Assembly (NCBI GenBank): GCA_026389845.1
Contig: JAPLHB010000188.1
Location: forward strand, 1 to 64,000
Reading direction: 5' to 3'
Origin: Chloroflexota bacterium
GTDB taxonomy: Bacteria > Chloroflexota > Anaerolineae > CG2-30-64-16
Length of the DNA stretch: 64,000 bases
Shown: positions 1 to 10,512 of the stretch, piece after piece
How the letters are laid out: every line of letters begins with the position of its first letter
How positions within the stretch are numbered: position 1 is the first letter of the stretch
Notes under the pieces: generated by a model
What the model saw: only the letters and a program-made list of their open reading frames with translations
Databases searched by the model: none
What the model was told of the DNA's origin: nothing
Made by a program: the position numbers and the translations under genes

Positions 1-2841
1 CTGGCGATGATCGCCGGTGCGCAACAATACGCGACCCGGCTGGCGCGCGAGCGGGGCATCCGCGGCTTCAACGTGCGCGTCGGCATCAACACCGGCCTGG
101 TCGTCGTCGGTGAGCTGGGTTCCGACCTGCGAATGGAATACACCGCGGTGGGCGATGCCATCAACCTGGCCGCACGTATGGAGCAAAACGCGCCGGCCGG
201 CGGCATCCTCATCTCGCACGACACCTATCGCCACGTGCGCGGCATCTTCGACGTGGCGACCCAGGCGCCGCTGGCCGTCAAGGGGCGGGTGGCCCCGGTG
301 CAGACCTACCTCTTGCAGCGCGCCAAGCCCCGCGCTTTCCGCCGGGGCACGCGCGGGGTCGAAGGCGTGGAGACGCGCATGGTCGGCCGCGACGCCGAGC
401 TGCTGATCCTGCAAAACGCCTTCCGCGACGCGGTCGAAGAGGCCGAAACACGCATCGTCACCGTCGTCGGGGAGGCCGGCGTGGGCAAGAGCCGGTTGAT
501 CTACGAATTCGACAACTGGATCGAGCTGCGATCGGAAAAGGTTTACCGCTTCAAGGGGCGGGCCGCCGCCGCCGCCCAGACCGTGCCTTACAGCGCTATC
601 CGCGACATCTTTGCCAACCGTTTCGACATCCTGGAAAGCGACAGCGCGGCCGCGGCGCTGGCGAAGTTCCGTGCGGGCATGGCCGGCATCCTGGAGCCGG
701 ACAAGGCCGACCTGGTGGGCCAGATGGTTGGCTTCGACTTCGCGACGGCCGGCAGCGCGGCTGTACAGGCGTTATTGGGCAGCCCGTCGTTCGGCCCACT
801 CGCCACGGCCTACATGGCGCAGTTCAGCCGGGCGATCGTGGCGCGGCAGCCGGTGCTCCTGCTGCTCGAAGACCTGCATTGGGCCGACGATAGCTCCCTT
901 GACCTGGTCTGGCGGCTCGTGGAAGCAATCCCCGCGGCCCCCCTGCTGATCGTCGCGGTCACGCGGCCGGCGCTTGTAGAGCGCCGGCCTAACTGGGGCG
1001 AAGGGCAGGAGGCGCACGTCCGGTTGGAACTCAAGCCCCTTTCCCGCCGCGTCAGCCGGGCGTTGGTTGAGGAAATCCTGCAGAAAGTTCCCCACGTGCC
1101 GGAAGCGTTGCGGGAGTTGGTCGTCGAGGGTGCGGAGGGAAATCCATTCTACGTCGAAGAGCTGATCAAGATGCTCATCGAGGATGGCGTCATCGTGGCC
1201 GGCGCGGACGCGTGGTCGGTGGCGCTGGATCGTCTGGCGCAGGTGCGCGTGCCGCCCACGCTCACCGGCATCCTACAGGCGCGCCTGGACGCGTTGCCGC
1301 TGGCCGAAAAGGTGTTGTTGCAGCGCGCTGCGGTGGTGGGACGTCTCTTCTGGGATGACGCCGTGCGAGCGTTGAGCGGGGGGAGTGAAGTGTGGAGCGA
1401 GGATCAGACGAGCACTTTCCGCTCCACGCTTCACGCTCTACGGGGTCGCGAGCTGGTGTTCTGCCGCGAACGCTCGGCCTTTGCAGGCACCGAGGAATAC
1501 ATCTTCAAGCACAGCCTCCTGCGGGACGTGACGTATGAAACGGTATTGCTGAAGCTGCGCCGCAAATACCATGCGCAAGTGGCCGTCTGGCTGGAAGCGC
1601 ACGCCGGCGAACGCCTGGGCGAGTTCCTGGGGAAGATCGGCGGCCACTATGAGCTGGCCGGCGAAGGGCTGAAAGCAGCCGAATACCTGCGTCGCGCGGG
1701 GGAGGAAGCCGTCAAGGTCAGCGCCTACCAAGATGCGCGCGCCGCCTTCGAACGCGCATTGCGGTTATTGCCTCCGCCCCCTCTCGTAAGTTCGGGGGAG
1801 GAGAGCCTGGCAACTCCCGCCCCTTCGCCTCTCCCGACTTCGGGCGAGGCGAGGGGGCCGGGGGATGCGGTGAGGCCGGCCTTGCTGGTGGATTTGGGCC
1901 AGACGTTGATCCGCCTGAGCGATTATCCGGCCGCCAGCGCGCGTCTGGAGGAAGGGCTGGCGCTGGCGCAGACCGCCGGCGCGCGCCAGATCGAGGCCGC
2001 GGCATTGACCGGACTGGGCGAGGTGAGTTGGCGTCAGGGCCACTACGAGGCCGCTGAGCGGCGCCTGGAGGCGGGTCTGGCCGCGGCGCAGGCGTGCGGA
2101 CATCGGGCGGGCATGGCGCTGGCCGCGCATCAACTCGGCTGGGTCGCCTACCGCCGTGGGCAACACGAGCAGGCCACCCGTTGGGGCGAGGACAGCCGGG
2201 CCTGGTACGATCAGATCGGCGACCGGCAGGGAGTGGCCGCTGCCCTCAACGAGCTTGGGATCGTCGCCTACAGCCGGGGCGAACACGAAACGGCCAAACA
2301 CTGCTTCATGGAGAGCCTGGCGCTGTGCCAGGAGATCGGCGACCGTCGCGGGACGGCTAACGCCTTGAATAACCTGGGCATGGCAGCCTCGCGACAGGGC
2401 GCGTGGGAGGAGGAGCGCGCCTACTACGAACAGTGTCGCGCCATCTACGAGGAGATCGGCGAGCGAGCCGGCGTCGTCATCGCACTGCTCAACCTGGGTG
2501 AGCTGTGCGTTGACCAGGGCCTCGACGTCGAGGCGTGGAGCTATCTCCGCGCGGCGCTGCGAGAGGCAATCGCCATCCAGACCACGCCGAACATCCTATA
2601 CGTGCTGATCCAGGCGGCGCGGCTGCACAGCCGGGCCGGCGAACATGCGCGGGCAGCCGAGCTGCTGGGGTTGGTGTTGCACCATCCAGCCAGCGACAGC
2701 GGCATCGCTCACGAAGGAGACGTGGAGCCGGCGCTGGCTGGTCTGCGCCAGGCGCTTCCGGTCGAGCAATTGGAGGCCGCCCTGGCCCGCGGCGCCGCGC
2801 TGGACTTGGGCCGGGTGGTCGCCGACATCATGGCCGGATAA
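1..2841 (+). CDS. Nucleotide cyclase (class III, C-terminal part) - AAA ATPase - TPR regulator, 5' truncated by window edge
   Basis: RVGINTGLVVVGELGSDLRMEYTAVGDAINLAARME is a class III cyclase signature; VVGEAGVGKSRL Walker A; C-terminal TPR-like repeats. Frame is open to the window edge. Confidence 0.85.
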   Translation: MAMIAGAQQYATRLARERGIRGFNVRVGINTGLVVVGELGSDLRMEYTAVGDAINLAARMEQNAPAGGILISHDTYRHVRGIFDVATQAPLAVKGRVAPVQTYLLQRAKPRAFRRGTRGVEGVETRMVGRDAELLILQNAFRDAVEEAETRIVTVVGEAGVGKSRLIYEFDNWIELRSEKVYRFKGRAAAAAQTVPYSAIRDIFANRFDILESDSAAAALAKFRAGMAGILEPDKADLVGQMVGFDFATAGSAAVQALLGSPSFGPLATAYMAQFSRAIVARQPVLLLLEDLHWADDSSLDLVWRLVEAIPAAPLLIVAVTRPALVERRPNWGEGQEAHVRLELKPLSRRVSRALVEEILQKVPHVPEALRELVVEGAEGNPFYVEELIKMLIEDGVIVAGADAWSVALDRLAQVRVPPTLTGILQARLDALPLAEKVLLQRAAVVGRLFWDDAVRALSGGSEVWSEDQTSTFRSTLHALRGRELVFCRERSAFAGTEEYIFKHSLLRDVTYETVLLKLRRKYHAQVAVWLEAHAGERLGEFLGKIGGHYELAGEGLKAAEYLRRAGEEAVKVSAYQDARAAFERALRLLPPPPLVSSGEESLATPAPSPLPTSGEARGPGDAVRPALLVDLGQTLIRLSDYPAASARLEEGLALAQTAGARQIEAAALTGLGEVSWRQGHYEAAERRLEAGLAAAQACGHRAGMALAAHQLGWVAYRRGQHEQATRWGEDSRAWYDQIGDRQGVAAALNELGIVAYSRGEHETAKHCFMESLALCQEIGDRRGTANALNNLGMAASRQGAWEEERAYYEQCRAIYEEIGERAGVVIALLNLGELCVDQGLDVEAWSYLRAALREAIAIQTTPNILYVLIQAARLHSRAGEHARAAELLGLVLHHPASDSGIAHEGDVEPALAGLRQALPVEQLEAALARGAALDLGRVVADIMAG

Positions 2842-2842
2842 A

Positions 2843-2960
2843 GGTAACTGTTCACCGTTACCCCGCGAACGCCGTAGCATAGGGCCTTGTGCCCGTTCTG
2901 CGGAGCGCCCACAAGGGGCTATGCTACAAGTCCGTTACCCCAACGGTGAACTGTTACGGA
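2843..2960. repeat. Imperfect inverted repeat (about 118 bp)
   Basis: GTAACTGTTCACCGTTACCCC...GTAGCATAGGGCCTTGTG paired with CACAAGGGGCTATGCTAC...AACGGTGAACTGTTAC. Confidence 0.8.
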
Positions 2961-3033
2961 TAAAAGCATTCTTGTGAAAACGGCTGGCCTGTGCTAAACT
3001 GAATCCTGACTCGTTATCCACGGAGTGTTCCCC

Positions 3034-3510
3034 ATGACCCAGAAGATCAAAGTCGGCGGCATCATTCAGAACGATCAACTGGCCGCGCTCAACGTGCTGG
3101 CGGTGAAAGATCGGCCCGGCATCGCCGCGGCGATCCTGGACGCCCTGGGCCAGCGCGGGTTGAACGTGCAGTTCGTGGTCCAGGTCATTGACCACCAGGA
3201 ACAGGCCCAGATGGTGTTGTGCGTGGATCGTACCGACCTGGCCGCCAGCATGGAGGCGATCGAGGCGATTCGGCCGGAGATCCAACCGCAGGCCGTGACG
3301 ACCCGGCCCGAAGTCGCCTCCGTCGCCATCTTCGGCCCCGATTTCCGCGAGCGCCCCGGCATCGCCGGCCAACTGTTCCGGGCGCTGGCCGAACGGGGCG
3401 TCAACATCCTCGCCATCAGTACCTCCATCTCCACCGTCAATTGCATCATCGAACTGGCCCGGCTGAAGGAAGCGTTGGTTGCCATCCATGAGCGGTTCGA
3501 TTTGCCATAG
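3034..3510 (+). CDS. Stand-alone tandem ACT-domain protein (aspartate kinase regulatory-like)
   Basis: Two ACT-like units (VKDRPGIAAAILDALGQRGLNVQFVVQ and FRERPGIAGQLFRALAERGVNILAISTS). Confidence 0.75.
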   Translation: MTQKIKVGGIIQNDQLAALNVLAVKDRPGIAAAILDALGQRGLNVQFVVQVIDHQEQAQMVLCVDRTDLAASMEAIEAIRPEIQPQAVTTRPEVASVAIFGPDFRERPGIAGQLFRALAERGVNILAISTSISTVNCIIELARLKEALVAIHERFDLP

Positions 3511-3538
3511 CTGGGTATTGGGGATTCTGGGAGGCGGG

Positions 3539-3940
3539 ATGGCGACACGCATCGAGTTAGCCCACGAGCTTCTCGGCGACGCGGAGCAGTTATTGAACCA
3601 GGGCCGGCTGCGCTCGGCCACGTCGCGGGCGTACTACGCGGCTTATCATGCCGCGGTTGCCCTATTCGAGCATCATGGCTTCAAGCCGACTAGCTTCATC
3701 GGCAAGAGCGGACTGCCGGCGAAGGTCTGGGAACACTCGATTGTGACGAGACGATTTTTCCACGAGTTCGTAGACCAACGCGGGGTGGTAAGCTGGCGCG
3801 CGGGCCAGGAGCTTCGCAGGTTATACGCCGACCGGTTACTCGCCGACTACGAATACACAGCGGATATCAAGTTGGTGTACGCAGCAGATGGCGTCCGCGC
3901 AGCGCGCAGCATCGTGGAGCAGATCGAGGGGTGTATGTGA
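3539..3940 (+). CDS. HEPN domain protein
   Basis: AHELLGDAEQLLNQGRLRSATSRAYYAAYHAAVALFEHHG is HEPN-like. Confidence 0.75.
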   Translation: MATRIELAHELLGDAEQLLNQGRLRSATSRAYYAAYHAAVALFEHHGFKPTSFIGKSGLPAKVWEHSIVTRRFFHEFVDQRGVVSWRAGQELRRLYADRLLADYEYTADIKLVYAADGVRAARSIVEQIEGCM

Positions 3941-3942
3941 GT

Positions 3943-4242
3943 ATGGCTATCCAGTATCAGTACCAGACTATGACAAGAGGCTTGACACTGGGCGCGGCTA
4001 CCGAGCAGATGATCGAAGACCTGCGCCAGCTCTTCCCTGATGCCGAATTTCTGATCCAGGGTGAGACTTATGGGACAGCCGAAGACATCATCGTCAAGGT
4101 CTTTGTGCGCGATGATAACCGCCTGACTGAAATCAGCAGAAAAGCCCACGAGTTGAGCCTCCAATATGAATTGGCGACCGGCTACTTCATCATGCCCATG
4201 ACGCTGCCCATCGCGTGCTCACCGATCAAGTACGAGGTGTAG
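3943..4242 (+). CDS. Small hypothetical protein directly downstream of HEPN gene
   Basis: ORF with ATG 2 nt after the HEPN stop; no family recognised. Confidence 0.55.
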   Translation: MAIQYQYQTMTRGLTLGAATEQMIEDLRQLFPDAEFLIQGETYGTAEDIIVKVFVRDDNRLTEISRKAHELSLQYELATGYFIMPMTLPIACSPIKYEV

Positions 4243-4286
4243 CTGTCCATTTGGCGAATACCGCCATCCCGACTATAATCGCCCCC

Positions 4287-5246
4287 ATGTCCCTTCGCCC
4301 CCTCACCATTGCCCTGATGGCCGTTCTGTGTCTCATCGCCTCCGGCGGTCTCATCTCTGCGCGTGCGGCGGATGAGACGCCCATCGGGTTCGCCCGCGGC
4401 CAGGAGACAGCGGCAAGGGACGCCGAGCCGCCGGCCTGCCCCGACCCGGCGAGCATCCCCCGGCGGATCGCCAAGGCCGAGCAGGTGACGCTGCCGATCC
4501 TGATGTACCATCACGTCCGCGAGCTGCCGGAAGCGGCAGGCGCGACCTTGCGCACGCTAACCGTCTCGGCCAGCGCCTTCGGAGCGCAGATGGCCTACCT
4601 GGCGCAGAACGGCTATCACACGGTCTATTTTTCGGACCTGGTGGCCTACTTCGATCGCGGCGCGGCGCTGCCCGATGACGCCATCATCATCACTTTCGAT
4701 GATGGCTGGCTCGAACAATATGAGGTTGCTTACCCGATCCTGCGCAAGAACTGCCTGATCGCCACTTTCTTTCCGCCGACCAACTGGGTAGACCATTCCA
4801 AGCTGACGCTGACCTGGGCGCAGGTCGAGGAGATGAGCAAGGCTGGCATGGAGTTCGGCAGCCACACGGCTAACCACTACCTGCTGACCGGTCAAACCGC
4901 CGAGCAGATCACCCGGCAACTGGAGGATTCACGGAAGACGCTGGAGGGCCACGTGCGGACGCCGATTGTCGCGCTGGCCTATCCGGGCGGCGTGTACAAC
5001 GCGGCCGTGGCGAGCCTGGTGGAAAAGGCGGGGTACGGCGTAGCCGTGGGAGTCAGCGCGGGGGTGACACACAAGGCAGAAGAGCGGTTCAGGCTGCATC
5101 GCGTCGCCGTCAACTATGCCGATACGGTGACGACCTTCGCCGCCCGGCTCGTTCCAAGCAACAACCTGCAAAACCTTCCGCCGCCGGCAATCTCCAAAAG
5201 CGCCGCGCGGCGTTTGGAGCGGATGTTGGACTCCCTCGAAAGATGA
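4287..5246 (+). CDS. Polysaccharide deacetylase (NodB-like), secreted
   Basis: LPILMYHHV, IITFDDGW, SHTANHYLL motifs; N-terminal signal-like segment. Confidence 0.9.
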   Translation: MSLRPLTIALMAVLCLIASGGLISARAADETPIGFARGQETAARDAEPPACPDPASIPRRIAKAEQVTLPILMYHHVRELPEAAGATLRTLTVSASAFGAQMAYLAQNGYHTVYFSDLVAYFDRGAALPDDAIIITFDDGWLEQYEVAYPILRKNCLIATFFPPTNWVDHSKLTLTWAQVEEMSKAGMEFGSHTANHYLLTGQTAEQITRQLEDSRKTLEGHVRTPIVALAYPGGVYNAAVASLVEKAGYGVAVGVSAGVTHKAEERFRLHRVAVNYADTVTTFAARLVPSNNLQNLPPPAISKSAARRLERMLDSLER

Positions 5247-5262
5247 GCTTGCACTATTTCCG

Positions 5263-8200
5263 TCATCCCTCTACCTGCCACGACCCCGCGCCTAACCGCT
5301 GCGTTAACTCCCCTTGCAGCTCTCGGCAGATGCGCGTCCGGTTGTTCGGGAAGTCGAGTTGGTAGCGCGGGCCGCCATTGGCCCCGATGATGATTTCGAA
5401 GCGGTCATCGCCGGGATACTGGCCCAACACATCTAGCAAATCGTTCAGGCGCTTGCGGTCATTTTCCAGGCTGGCAGTGCGCTTGAACGTCAACTTAAGG
5501 GCTTGGGGGGCCGGAGCAGCGGATGGCAGCGGATAAGCAGATGCTGGCGCCGCGGGCGCAAAGACGCTCTGCGTGCTGGCGGGCGCGGGCGGCTGGGCAG
5601 GAGCGACGGTGGGTTTGAGTGTGGCGGCCGGTTGGCTTTGGGCAACGGCCGTTTGCGGTGCGGGTGTAAGCTGGGGCTGAGCCGGTTTCGGCGGTGCGGC
5701 CTGATACGCTGGTGCGGGCGTCTCTCGCAGCGTGTGTCCCGCCGTTGCGGGAGACGTTGCAGCGCCAGCGACAGGCTTCGGGGGCGCGGCGACAGGCGCG
5801 GGCGCAGCCGGTTTGGTCGCGGTGCTGGCGGCAGGTTTGGTGGCAGGCGCGGGCGACGGCGTCACGCCCGCCTTTGGCGCGGCAGGCCGCGGAGCCGGCG
5901 CTGGCGCAACTCCCCCCTGAGTTCCCCTGAGTTCCTTCGGTTCCGCCGTTCCCTTGTCTCCTTGTCTCCCCGTCTCCCTCTCCTCCATCCATTCCGGTTC
6001 TTCCGCGGTAAACGGGTTGCCATCGCCGAAATAACTGTCTTCATCATCGTCCGCGGCATCGGAAAAGCCGGGAGGGGGCGGCGTGTAACGTGTTGCAGGG
6101 ACCGGGGCGTATTTTGCGGCGGGCTGTTCACGCACCTGGGGGCGTGAGGGCTGGACGCCGTTGCGATAGCGGTAGGCCACCGAGGAGGTGTCCTCGACGA
6201 CTTTCATCCCCTCGACGTAGTCCTGCACTGTGTCGGCGACCACGCTGATGCGGCCGTTGCGCGCCTCGGCCTTGCCGCGCACGATCACGATCTTGTCTTT
6301 CGCCCAGAGGGCGCGACGGTCGGCCAACAGCTTGGGGAAGACCGTCACGTCCACGTTGCCCTGCAGGTCTTCCAGGCGGACGAACGCCATCGTGTCGCCC
6401 TTCTTGGTGGTGATCGTCCGCACGTCACCGATCATGCCGGCAACGACGATGCTCTTGCCCGCGACCTCCTCGGTGACGTCCACGGTGGCGTGGGTAATCA
6501 CGTTGGCGAGGTCCACGGTCATTTGCTGCAACGGGTGGCTGGAAACGTACACGCCCACCAGCTCCTTCTCCCACTCCAGGGCTTCCTTTGTGGTGATCTG
6601 CGCTGCGTCGGGCAGCGACGCCAGCAGGTCGTCGGCCGCGACGTCTTCGCCGCCGAACAGGGTCAACTGGCCGATCTCGGCCGCCTCGTGGCTGGTCTGG
6701 CTGGCGGCCAGGATGCGATCCAGCGCGGCCATGAGCTGACCGCGGCCGCCGAAGTCGTCCAGCGCGCCGACCTTGATGAGAAACTCCAGCCCGCGGCGGT
6801 TGACCTGGCGCAGGTCGGTCCGGTCGGCGAACTCGGCCAGCGACGCGAAGGGACGCTGGCCGCGGGCCTTCAGCACCGCCTCGACCGGCCCCTCGCCCAC
6901 GTTCTTGATCGCGTCCAGGCCCATGCGGATGGCCGTGCCCTGCTCGACGGGGAAGGGAAACACGGTGAGCTGGCGGGGCGGGGTTAAGTGCGCCGGCAAC
7001 TGTTCGACGGTGAAGTTGTTGCTGCTGACGTTGACGTTCGGCGGCAACACCTCGATGCCCATGCGGCGGCATTCCGCGATCAATACGCCGACCTTCTCGG
7101 TGTTGTGCCGCTCGACGGTCAGCAGAGCGGCCATGTACTCGACCGGGTAATACGCCTTCAGGAACGCGGTCTGGGCCACGATGACCGCGTAGTCGGCGGC
7201 ATGGGCGCGGTTGAAGCCGTAACGGGCGAACCCCATCAGCGCGTCCCAGATCGCGTCGGCCTCCGCTTGGGTCAAGCCCGATTTCTCGTGCGAGCCCCTG
7301 GCGAAGATCTCGCGGTGCTCGTCCAGCGTTTTCTTCGACTTCTTGCTGATGCCGCGGCGTACCAGGTCGGCCTCGCCGGGGGTGTAACCGGCGATGTCGG
7401 CCAGGATTTGGATCACCTGTTCCTGATAAACACATACTCCCATCGTCTCGGCCAGGATCGGCGCCAGGAGGGGGTGGACGTACTGCGGCTTCTTTTCGTC
7501 GTGGAGGCAGGCGATGAAGTCGGGGATGAACTCCATCGGGCCGGGGCGATAGAGCGAGATCGTGGCAGTGATGTGGTCGAATTCGGTCGGCCGCAGATCC
7601 ATCAGGCAGCGCCGCATCCCCGCGCCTTCGACCTGGAATACGCCTAGCACGTCACCCGAAGTGAGCAACTCGTAGATTTTCGGGTCGTCAATGGGCAGGT
7701 TTTCCAGGGTGTACTCGATCCCGTGCCGCTCTTTGATGAGCCGAGCGGTCTCGCGCATGAGGGTCAACGTCGCCAGGCCCAGGAAGTCCACCTTCAATAG
7801 GCCGATGGACTCCAGGATCGGGTATTCGTACTGGGTCACGGTGGCAGTGATGGCCGACTTGGGCGGTCGCATCAGCGGCGTGTAATGGGTCAGCTCGCGG
7901 TCGGCGATGATGACGGCCGCGGCGTGGATGGACGAGTGCCGCGCCACCCCTTCAAGCGAGCTGGCGGTGTCGAGCAGGCTCTTCACCTTCTCGTCGCCGT
8001 CGTAGAGGTTCTTCAGCTCGGTCGAATAAAATTCTTGCCCCTCAGTGAGCACTTCTTTGATCGTGACCGGCTTGCCGGGGATGCCGGGGATCAGCTTGGC
8101 GATCTTGTCCACTTCATCCAACGGCACGGCCAGGGCGCGGCCGACGTCGCGCACGGCTGCACGCGCTTTCATCCGGCCAAAGGTGACGATCTGCGCCACG

Positions 8201-9489
8201 CGCTTGTTGCCGAACTTCTCCACGGTGTAGCGGATCAGCTCTTCTCGCTGGTCGTCGGGAAAGTCCAGGTCGAAGTCGGGCATAGTGACGCGGCCCGGAT
8301 TGAGAAACCGCTCAAAGATCAGCTTGTTGCGCAGCGGGTCGAGGTTGGTCACGCCGATGGCGTAGGCCACGATGGAGCCAGCGCCCGACCCGCGCACGTT
8401 CCACCAGATACCGCGGCGCTTGGCGTACATGCACAGATCCCAGACGATGAGGTAGTAAACGTCGAACCCCATGTCGTGGATGATTTTCAGCTCGTGCTCC
8501 ATGCGGCCGCGCACTGCGGGATCGTCGGCGCGGTCGTTGTAGCGCCAGCGCAGCCCTTCTTCGGTCAGATGGCGCAGGTAGGTTTGGTAAGTGAAGCCGT
8601 CGGGGATGGCAATGTCCGGCAGGTGGTAGGTGGAATCTTCCGGGTCCACGTCGCACATCTCGGCGATCTTGACCGTGTTGGAGAACGCGCTTTCGGGCAG
8701 GTCTATCAGCGGCAGGAAGGTTTGGCGCATCTGCGCCAGGCTCTTGAGAAAATAGGAAGAGCCGTCGTAGCGCAGCCGGCTCGGATCGCTCGCCAGGGAT
8801 GAGGTTTGCACACAGAGCAGCATGTCGTGGGGGCCGGCATCCTCTTCCTTGACGTAGTGTGCGTCGTTGGTGACGATCATCGGGAGGTCGTACTGGCGCA
8901 CAAACTCGAAAAGCTGCTTGTTGACCTGGGTCAACTCGGGGATGTCGTGCTCCTGAAACTCGACGTACCATCGGTCGGGGCCGAAGAGGTCGCGATACCA
9001 GTGCAGTCGCTCCACCGCTTTGTCCACGCGGCCGTTTTTGAGGAGCGTCGGCAGCTCGGCCGCCAGGCAGCCGGAGGTGCAGATCAGCCCTTCTTTGTGC
9101 TGCGCCAGGTAGTCGGCGTCAATGCGCGGGCGGTAGTAGTAGCCGCCGAACTGCGCCGCCGAACAGATCTGCAGCAGGTTGCGGTAGCCGGCCAAATTCT
9201 CGGCCAGCAGCAGCAGGTGGTGGCGCTCCTTGTCCAGTTCGTTGTCGCGGCCCGTCATCGGCCGGCCGTGCTGGGTGATGTACGCTTCGACCCCCAGGAT
9301 CGGCTTGACCCCCTCCTTTTTGCAGGCGCGGGCGAACTCGATGGCGCCGTGCATCGCGCCATGGTCGGTGAGCGCGAGTGCAGGCTGCCCCAACTCGGCC
9401 GTGCGCTTCGCCATCGGCGCGATGCGGCCCAGGCCGTCGAGCAGCGAGTATTCGGAATGGACGTGGAGATGGACGAAGGGTTCGGGCAT
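5263..9489 (-). CDS. dnaE: DNA polymerase III alpha subunit with long Pro/Ala-rich C-terminal linker
   Basis: [18 protein letters not shown] start, [53 protein letters not shown]-fold region, then P/A-rich tail. Confidence 0.95.
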   Translation of the reverse strand: MPEPFVHLHVHSEYSLLDGLGRIAPMAKRTAELGQPALALTDHGAMHGAIEFARACKKEGVKPILGVEAYITQHGRPMTGRDNELDKERHHLLLLAENLAGYRNLLQICSAAQFGGYYYRPRIDADYLAQHKEGLICTSGCLAAELPTLLKNGRVDKAVERLHWYRDLFGPDRWYVEFQEHDIPELTQVNKQLFEFVRQYDLPMIVTNDAHYVKEEDAGPHDMLLCVQTSSLASDPSRLRYDGSSYFLKSLAQMRQTFLPLIDLPESAFSNTVKIAEMCDVDPEDSTYHLPDIAIPDGFTYQTYLRHLTEEGLRWRYNDRADDPAVRGRMEHELKIIHDMGFDVYYLIVWDLCMYAKRRGIWWNVRGSGAGSIVAYAIGVTNLDPLRNKLIFERFLNPGRVTMPDFDLDFPDDQREELIRYTVEKFGNKRVAQIVTFGRMKARAAVRDVGRALAVPLDEVDKIAKLIPGIPGKPVTIKEVLTEGQEFYSTELKNLYDGDEKVKSLLDTASSLEGVARHSSIHAAAVIIADRELTHYTPLMRPPKSAITATVTQYEYPILESIGLLKVDFLGLATLTLMRETARLIKERHGIEYTLENLPIDDPKIYELLTSGDVLGVFQVEGAGMRRCLMDLRPTEFDHITATISLYRPGPMEFIPDFIACLHDEKKPQYVHPLLAPILAETMGVCVYQEQVIQILADIAGYTPGEADLVRRGISKKSKKTLDEHREIFARGSHEKSGLTQAEADAIWDALMGFARYGFNRAHAADYAVIVAQTAFLKAYYPVEYMAALLTVERHNTEKVGVLIAECRRMGIEVLPPNVNVSSNNFTVEQLPAHLTPPRQLTVFPFPVEQGTAIRMGLDAIKNVGEGPVEAVLKARGQRPFASLAEFADRTDLRQVNRRGLEFLIKVGALDDFGGRGQLMAALDRILAASQTSHEAAEIGQLTLFGGEDVAADDLLASLPDAAQITTKEALEWEKELVGVYVSSHPLQQMTVDLANVITHATVDVTEEVAGKSIVVAGMIGDVRTITTKKGDTMAFVRLEDLQGNVDVTVFPKLLADRRALWAKDKIVIVRGKAEARNGRISVVADTVQDYVEGMKVVEDTSSVAYRYRNGVQPSRPQVREQPAAKYAPVPATRYTPPPPGFSDAADDDEDSYFGDGNPFTAEEPEWMEERETGRQGDKGTAEPKELRGTQGGVAPAPAPRPAAPKAGVTPSPAPATKPAASTATKPAAPAPVAAPPKPVAGAATSPATAGHTLRETPAPAYQAAPPKPAQPQLTPAPQTAVAQSQPAATLKPTVAPAQPPAPASTQSVFAPAAPASAYPLPSAAPAPQALKLTFKRTASLENDRKRLNDLLDVLGQYPGDDRFEIIIGANGGPRYQLDFPNNRTRICRELQGELTQRLGAGSWQVEG

Positions 9490-9547
9490 GGCGGCAGATG
9501 GCAAAATGCAAAACGCAAATCGCAAATCACAAAGCAACGCTCAACTC

Positions 9548-9610
9548 TATCCCGGAGCATCCTGAGCGAAGCGGAGTGTCGTTTACGGAGCGAAGTCGAA
9601 GGATGCGGCG
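9548..9610. repeat. REP-like imperfect palindrome (CATCCTGAGCG...GTCGAAGGATG family)
   Basis: GAGCATCCTGAGCGAAGCGGAGTG...GCGAAGTCGAAGGATGC, similar to elements at 18690 and 44970. Confidence 0.7.
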
Positions 9611-9614
9611 CGCA

Positions 9615-9911
9615 TCACGCAGGGACCGGAATGGATTCATGGCGGGCCGTCCTCTCGACTATGGACGCGAAGGTCGTCGTCTTAGCGCGCAACGCACGGA
9701 CAGCAGCTTTGTACTGTTCGCGGCGGCGCAACCAGACCTTGTACGCGCTGGCCCAGGCTGTCCAGTCACGCACCCAGGCATCCTCGGGGGGTTCGTCGCC
9801 CGCCATGTAGGACTCGTAAAGGGTCTCCGAAAGCAGGCCATACTTACGCTCGAAATTGCGCATCTCGTCTTCGAGCGCATAGATGTCCTGCAAGATGTCG
9901 CTTAGTGTCAT
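9615..9911 (-). CDS. Small hypothetical protein
   Basis: 98-aa ORF with coiled-coil-like composition; no family recognised. Confidence 0.5.
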   Translation of the reverse strand: MTLSDILQDIYALEDEMRNFERKYGLLSETLYESYMAGDEPPEDAWVRDWTAWASAYKVWLRRREQYKAAVRALRAKTTTFASIVERTARHESIPVPA

Positions 9912-10074
9912 GGCTTGGCTCCTGCTGTTTGACTTGCAATGCTCATTCGACGGGTCTATTATACCAGATCGAGGCAGGAACGGTAATTGGGCCGGAAGCT
10001 CGTTCGTGCGTCAGGGCGTGGGCCAGTGGGTCTGACCGCGGCGAGTTTCATTTTCGGGGCGCGTCCTATGATCT

Positions 10075-10195
10075 GTCATGCTGAGGCCCGTCGTTTGGGC
10101 CGAAGCATCTCGCGTGGCACGACCAGACCCTTCGCTGGTGTCTCGCCGCGACGTACTTTGGCTGGTAGACCCGCTCAGGGTGATAATCGCGCCCC
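10075..10195. repeat. REP/MITE-like palindromic element
   Basis: GTCATGCTGAGG...CTTCGCTGGTGTCTCGCCGCGACG...GACCCGCTCAGGGTGATAA, resembles elements at 27128, 42308, 53261 and 61779. Confidence 0.6.
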
Positions 10196-10294
10196 AAGCG
10201 TGAAATACACCTCTGACCGCGCGTGGCGTTGACTTTCCGGCCCTGCCGGGGTAAAATGGGGCCACATTCGAAGCCTACCATTGGAGTGTATCCG

Positions 10295-10510
10295 ATGCCC
10301 GACAAATCGCCATTCACCTGGAAGCCGACCGACGTGATCGAGATCACCAATGCCAGCGATGAGAACGTCCTGCTGGAGCTGGATAGCGGTCGGCTGCGCC
10401 TGGATGCCGGCCGCACCCTGCGGCTGACCGCCAGCGCGCTGGAAGTGCCGCAATTGACCGCGCTCATCAATGCCGGTAAGGTCAAGGCCCAAGCGTACAA
10501 ACGGAAGTAA
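10295..10510 (+). CDS. Small hypothetical protein upstream of polA
   Basis: 71-aa ORF ending 2 nt before the polA start. Confidence 0.6.
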   Translation: MPDKSPFTWKPTDVIEITNASDENVLLELDSGRLRLDAGRTLRLTASALEVPQLTALINAGKVKAQAYKRK

Positions 10511-10512
10511 CC

